64,000 bases of DNA from positions 5,580,001-5,644,000 of the forward strand of contig OY754476.1 of the NCBI GenBank assembly GCA_963575645.1. Reading direction: 5' to 3'. The DNA is from Xanthostigma xanthostigma. Lineage: Eukaryota > Arthropoda > Insecta > Raphidioptera > Raphidiidae. Shown in pieces: positions 58,800 to 64,000 of this stretch (position 1 is its first letter; every line of letters begins with the position of its first letter). A program made the position numbers and the translations under genes. A model generated the notes under the pieces. It was not told the DNA's origin. It saw only the letters and a program-made list of their open reading frames with translations, and ran no database searches.

Positions 58800-58948
58800 C
58801 AGTGGCGTAACAAAAGGGTGGCAGGACAGGCAAAATGCCAGGGGCTTTCGGCCGGAGGGGGCCGTGGGCACAAAAGTATCCTAGCATTTATAATTACCAC
58901 ATTTAGTAAAACTTGCCACGGGCATCAAACGGTATAGTTACGCCACTG
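58800..58948. mobile_element. 149-bp MITE
   Basis: Ends CAGTGGCGTAACA and TAGTTACGCCACTG are inverse; flanks ATCGCTTA (shifted by the shared base) and ATCGTTCA agree at 6 of 8 positions. Confidence 0.65.
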
Positions 58949-59030
58949 ATCGTTCAATACTTAAGATAGGGGGGAGGATGCTTTAGACGCGCACTGTATC
59001 AGCAGCGTTAAAATTATATCCCTAACATTT

Positions 59031-59886
59031 TAAGCCGGGTATACACTTGCCAGCCGAACCGATCACGAACTGTTCGCGGACGGGTAAATAATGCCTGCAG
59101 TACACATTCGTCGAGGGATACCGAGACTAAGCGAACGCGAATGTGTACTGGGAACGCTCGCCTGATGTCGTAGCGCAGTGTCTCGCCTCGCCAGCGCTCC
59201 GTATAAAGTCGGTTTTTCTACCGCAAGTCAAAGGAACCGAGCGGCGAGTACGAGCAAAGCAGTACACACTAGTCGCCTCGTGCGAATTTAAATGTACTTA
59301 AGTTGTTATTTTTGTTGGTTAAAGTGTAACTTTTATGATAAAAAAATTATGGCCGACTAGAGCAGTGACACAGTAATTGATTTCTTAGAATATTGTCAAA
59401 ATGAGCCATCCACCATCTTCTTGGCTTCCAGGATTTTTTGATTTTTTTTTATTATATAAATAAATATATTTGTAATAGCTATATGAACAATAAGCTGCAA
59501 CAGCAGCAACACAACGTCCAGATCCATTTAACTGCGCCGTTTAAATGGACAGTGAAGCCGAGCCACGCCGAGTGTGACACCTTCGTAGACGCTCGCTTTA
59601 CCTAATCTCTCGGCGAGCGCGCTCGGCGAATGTGTACTGCAGGTATATCAAAATTACGACAGCGTACCGAACGCCGAACGAGCGGCTCGCGAACCGCTCG
59701 CGGGGATCTATCGAGGGTCGGGTTTTTTGACGAACACACAGCGAACCTGATGTAAGTTATAAGCTTCAGGTTCGTTTTTTCCAATGGTTCGCGAGCGGAT
59801 CCAAAGTGTGCGAGATTAACGAACATGACACGAATCTTTCACGAGCGGTTCGCGAACGGTTCGGCTCGCAAGTGTGAGCCCGGCTT
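59031..59886. mobile_element. inverted-repeat element hosting a Harbinger-like insertion
   Basis: Left TAAGCCGGGTATACACTTGC and right the inverse of TAAAGCCGGGCTCACACTTG; about 45 bp of inverted repeat continuing through AGCCGAACCG. Rich in CGCGAACCG repeats. The 59092-59645 element sits inside. Confidence 0.6.
59092..59645. mobile_element. PIF/Harbinger-like element, empty-site relative of 20038-21086
   Basis: Ends TGCCTGCAGTACACATTCG and the inverse; inverted relative to the HUWE1 copy and without the nested hAT element. Flanks TAA and TAT are not identical. Confidence 0.65.
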
Positions 59887-62800
59887 TATAGTCATAAATT
59901 GAAGAACTATATTACTGCTTCAGTTAATGACTGCTAGATATCAATAACTTTTGGGTAATTTCGATCATGTTACAGTTTTGACAGAAATCTTATATCTTCT
60001 AGATTATAGTTGGATAAAGTCTATTTAGATACTTTAAGTTTTGGTTTTTGAAGACTGTAATTACCTCGTTTTATCAAAATCAGTCGAATTATGCTCGTAC
60101 AGGCAACTAGACAGACAGGCAAAAATTTTGGAGAAAAACGTGTTTCCGTAATTTTTGTCTCTATGTCTGTCTGTCCGTTTGTACCAGCATGATTCAAGAA
60201 CTGCCGGACCGATTTTGATAAAACTTGATACGTTATCAATCCAAGTGTAAGACACTTGCTAGTTTAAGCCAATATTAATACGAGAAAGAGAAATTTGTTT
60301 TGTTGTGTTTTTTTTTTGTGAAGCACAAAATTAGTAAAGACGGCCTTGATTACGTATCAATGCATAAATTTCACTATTTCCCGATATTCAGTGATAGATC
60401 ACTGATCAAGCGTTGACGGTGCATTAATGGAATATTTTTATTGCATTTGAATTTCGATTTGTATAACAAGAGTAGACATAGCAGTACGTCATAATAATAA
60501 TGCGATAATATGAATGATATGTGACTGATTACTATTCGGTACATGTCGAGAGATTACAATCGTTAAATAAACAGTTGAAATAGTATTTTAAAACAAACGC
60601 GAGACGAAACAACAGATCCGTGATAGTGTTGCTCACTGCTGCCCAACAGAGTAAGCGTGTCAACAGAGCTAGTGTGCCGGCTTAACACACTAGTCAGCCA
60701 ACCAGCAGCCTTAACGCTCAATTGTTTTGAACAGAGCACTCTTACTTGTTAAGTTAATAACAATTGATTCCGTACTGCATAATTTGTTTCTTGTGTGACT
60801 ACGGCCAATCAGGCCTCAAACCTGAATTGAATAAAATATTCGTTTGTTTTTTTTTTGGTGTTCTTTTTTTATTTAGTTTGGCAAGTTGTGTTCTAAAACG
60901 CACGTGTAGTGTTTGAAATTTCCCGCATTATGCTTTTCGAGCGTATAACAGTTTCTTAGTGTAAATATTTAACAAATGTGCGGTTTTTTTAATATTGTGG
61001 TGTTTTTCATGTTTCCTATTTCCAAATATTGTTCCTTTATAGATATGTCAATTAATTATAAAATATTTATTTAAACAGAAGTGGCGATGTAAATTTAATT
61101 TTTGATGTGCTGTTTTTTTAATTTAAATTTTTATATAATTTTCCCATCGTAAACAAAACTAATTTGTAACTTAAAAACGAAACCCTGAAGTATTACTTGT
61201 GTAAATATAATAGTATTATTTTAAAATAATTGAAAGGCAGTATAATTTTTGCAAATTTTAAATGATATGCATAAATATTTATTAAAATAAAAGATAATAA
61301 TCTTTCCTACTTTGAAACTTATACGAAAAAAACTGTGTAATAATTTATTATATAATCATTCCATCATAATTTATTAAATATTCAACAAAATGCCTGTGTA
61401 TAATATCATTGCAAGGAGATGTAAGGTAAATTTACAAATTGCAAATTTATTTCTATATTTACATTTAGAATGTCTGTAGATAAATTGTTTTTATCATTAA
61501 TATAAATATTGCAATACAAAAATACACCATTTCAGGTACAGTCATGCGGCAGAACTAAAGATAAAAGTTTTTCAAAATATTTCAGTTTAGTAAACTACCA
61601 ATTAGCAGCCCGGATTTGTAGATTACCTGTTGAAGACAGACATACGTTGTCGCGAATTTATTTGTTGACTTATGTCTAACGAAGACAGCATATAATAAGA
61701 AAGCATGTGCCTTGCTTCTGTAAAATTGTCGTCATTACTGATTCCCCATTCGACTTGTTTCGTTTTTTTTTTAATATACATTGTTGTTTTTTTTTTTTTG
61801 AATTTAGCGCCAACTTGCGCAATTGACCATGTTCTTATTTTATGTCATTATTCATCATTAATCTTTTTCCTACCTGATCTGTAACTAGGGTGTGATGATG
61901 TATGTTTATACAAATATTAGGATATGATGATAGTAAATTTTTAAAAGTGAGGGTATTTTTACGCGACTACCCAAGAAGGAGGGTAATGTTTTTTAGTATA
62001 TTAAGTGTATTATTAGGGTATGATGATGATATAAATTTCTTATGACGACAAAACGCTTTTTTGGTAATATATCATCCATGAATATTTTTAACGATATGAA
62101 GTACCAGAAGGTATTTTTGAATTGACAAATCAGTTGAGTAAATGCGACAAATTTGTATGTAGGTTCTAATAATTAAATAGTATTTTAAAAAACATCAAAA
62201 TATAGTTACGAACTATAATAGTAATTGATTCGAGTACATTTCTATCAACTATAGTAACTAGAGTTACTTCTGAATCGCAATACTTATTTTATTGGAATAC
62301 TTAATATGCAGTGTCACAAAAAGGTTATAAATTTTTATTATAACAATTATGAAATAACACTTTATTACTTTCCTTTGACAAAGAACAATAATAAAAACGC
62401 ATTAATTGTATATAAAATTGCTTTAGAAACTAAATCCATAATCCCAATTTATGACGGACTCACGTTTAAAAGGTACTTAAATTTTATTGGAGTATTTCAA
62501 CAATGAAATTTTTGAACCAACGTTTGAGTAATCTAAATGTTTTTGAATCAAAATAAACAATGCTTTAATATTTAATTAGTGACCCAGTCTGGTCGAAGGT
62601 CATGCAAGTAAAAATGATTTATAATTTATTCTTGAAACAGTGTACTTAGTATTTACCATGTTTTTTATAGTAGCTTATTATATTACACAGCGTATCTTAT
62701 TTACGATGGAATTAGTTACTCCCCGTTACTATCATAAAAAAAACGTGCAAAGAAGATCTAGCTCTTTCCCTCCCGCCTTCAACTTTTTTACATGCTCTCG

Positions 62801-63639
62801 GTCGTATTTTTGACCCGAAGATAGATATTTTTGCTTTAAAATAAAGTTAATTGTCTCCTCTTGAAACGTTACCGGATAAGTTTAAAAAATGTTGAGTAGA
62901 GGCTACACAACGCCTTTTTTAATTAGAAAACTTTTCAATATTTTTAAAGAGTCTTGTAGCGCGCCAAGAGGTACTCATTATTTTTAATTACAGACCAAAA
63001 TTGTACTTGTCAGTTATGAGAATATTGCTCTTTCGATATGAAATACAGAACAAAATATCCGTTTTTAGACCAAGCATCGTGACTTCAAAAGAAAAGAAAA
63101 TCAGAACAACTGTATATCCTATATATTACACTGATAATGCAATTCAAAAATTCGTTTTTTTCAAAATTCTAAAAACCACAACAGATGTAAATACTATGTA
63201 AGAGAATTTTATCTTCATAAAATAATACTCTACAGCCTCTGTCGGAATTAATACAAACTTAATGTCGATAGGCTATGAAAATGTAAGTTCCTTTTAAATT
63301 AGGGTCAATCACTCAGTTGACCTATAAGTTATTTGTATCATATTTGTAGTTTAAATTTATAACAAATTAATCCCTTCAAGAATTGAAACCAAACTTTAAA
63401 TGTATCAAATTTCCCTAAAAAATTATCTAATAGGTGTAAAATTGAAATATTAATACCGCCAATCAAGCTTGATAAATAATGATACTGCTTTGATTGATTC
63501 CTTTCTTATAGTAATTTAGAAATTGAATTTCATTGTTAGGCGACAGTTACACAAAATATTATTCGCACGAACACATACGAAGACGTACGAATGGTCGTAA
63601 GTAAACAGATAAATGCATAATTATATATGGATGTTTATA
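59887..63639. other. AT-rich DNA, mostly unassigned
   Basis: No recognised gene. A GC-richer tract at 60600-60840 contains a GTGTGCCGGCTTAACACAC near-palindrome and could be a regulatory or first-exon region; there is no coding evidence. Confidence 0.3.
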
Positions 63640-63820
63640 GCGGGGTCAGTCAAGGATCTAAAAAGTTACCAGGAAAATTGTCAAACAATTGTTCGAAATA
63701 AAGTAAATGAATTCTCATCACGCCTCTACTGTACGAATTTTAAAGGAAGACTGGAAGACTGGTCTATGGAATGTACTATGACGTTATTGCAGAAGAGCGC
63801 ACATGCATTTTATATTAGTA
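63640..63820 (+). CDS. candidate isolated coding exon, unassigned
   Basis: An open stretch has an acceptor-like ATAG before it and a donor-like AAAAG/GTATAA after it, with roughly 60 codons (SVKDLKSYQENCQTIV, then LEDWSMECTMTLL). Codon content looks more protein-like than its AT-rich surroundings. The pattern of a helix, a basic/aromatic linker and W-x-x-E recalls the helix B-D region of mitochondrial-clan cytochrome P450s, but the match is from memory and weak. It could be an exon of a nested or downstream gene within the long Mitf intron, or chance. Confidence 0.25.
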
Positions 63821-64000
63821 AAAGGTATAATGATCCTGGAACCGCTTCTATGCAATAAGGGACACAATGGTACACATTAGCGACTTCTCGCCCTTTCCCG
63901 ACCGGTCTTCTTTAGCCGAGCGCACTGTACATACAACAAATTATTTTGTTTTGTCGTCAAAATTCGCACGAACGGGTTGAAAGGAACATTGAAAAGATAA

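Noticed and set aside
1-64000. CRISPR array, operon or bacterial-type system
   Set aside because: Repeats are dispersed transposons without regular spacers, and the genes are spliced eukaryotic genes.
1-64000. Enrichment of CACGTG (CLEAR) sites across the window
   Set aside because: About ten sites seen, close to the roughly seven expected from base composition.

Overview
This is nuclear DNA from an insect, most likely a moth or butterfly (Lepidoptera). The genes have spliced insect-type exons with GT-AG introns, the non-coding DNA is AT-rich, and it is packed with non-autonomous transposons. Several repeats are of kinds I recognise from lepidopteran genomes: the family with ACGTGATAACGT-type ends, the Helitron-like family ending in CTAG, and the SINE-like unit near 25.9 and 29.9 kb. 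The order is inferred from these repeats and from the proteins; no species can be named.

Layout. Bases 2-21249 (+) hold the 3' two thirds of HUWE1, a giant HECT ubiquitin ligase: 14 exons, 2,890 codons, in frame throughout. Bases 25170-28622 (+) hold DBT, the E2 core of the mitochondrial branched-chain 2-oxoacid dehydrogenase, in 6 exons. Bases 28666-30994 (-) hold a complete 7-exon papain-family (C1A) cysteine protease that converges on DBT with 43 bp between stop codons. From 35779 (+) to past the window end lies the 5' part of Mitf, the MITF/TFE bHLH-zipper transcription factor that controls lysosome and nutrient-response genes. Two alternative first exons and two shared exons are visible; the bHLH exons are not in the window, so the last intron is at least 18.9 kb unless the gene is interrupted.

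The genes do not form a pathway. They share a neighbourhood: a ubiquitin ligase, a mitochondrial branched-chain amino-acid enzyme, a secreted or lysosomal protease, and a lysosomal master regulator.

The remaining DNA is mostly transposon debris. About ten hAT-like elements are present, six with perfect 8-bp target duplications. There are two pogo/Tigger-like elements, one keeping the start of a CENP-B-type transposase. Also present are Tc1/mariner-like foldback elements, TTAA-flanked and TTA/TGA-type elements, five Helitron-like copies, tRNA-derived SINE pieces, a LINE 3' end, and tails resembling the hammerhead-ribozyme-like ends of Penelope-like elements. Nested insertions are clear in several places, most strikingly inside the HUWE1 intron that splits the catalytic cysteine codon. 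I did not find an unmistakably new biological system. The most informative items are the alternative Mitf starts, the DBT/protease 3' overlap, the ribozyme-like retroelement tails and the dated nested insertions.
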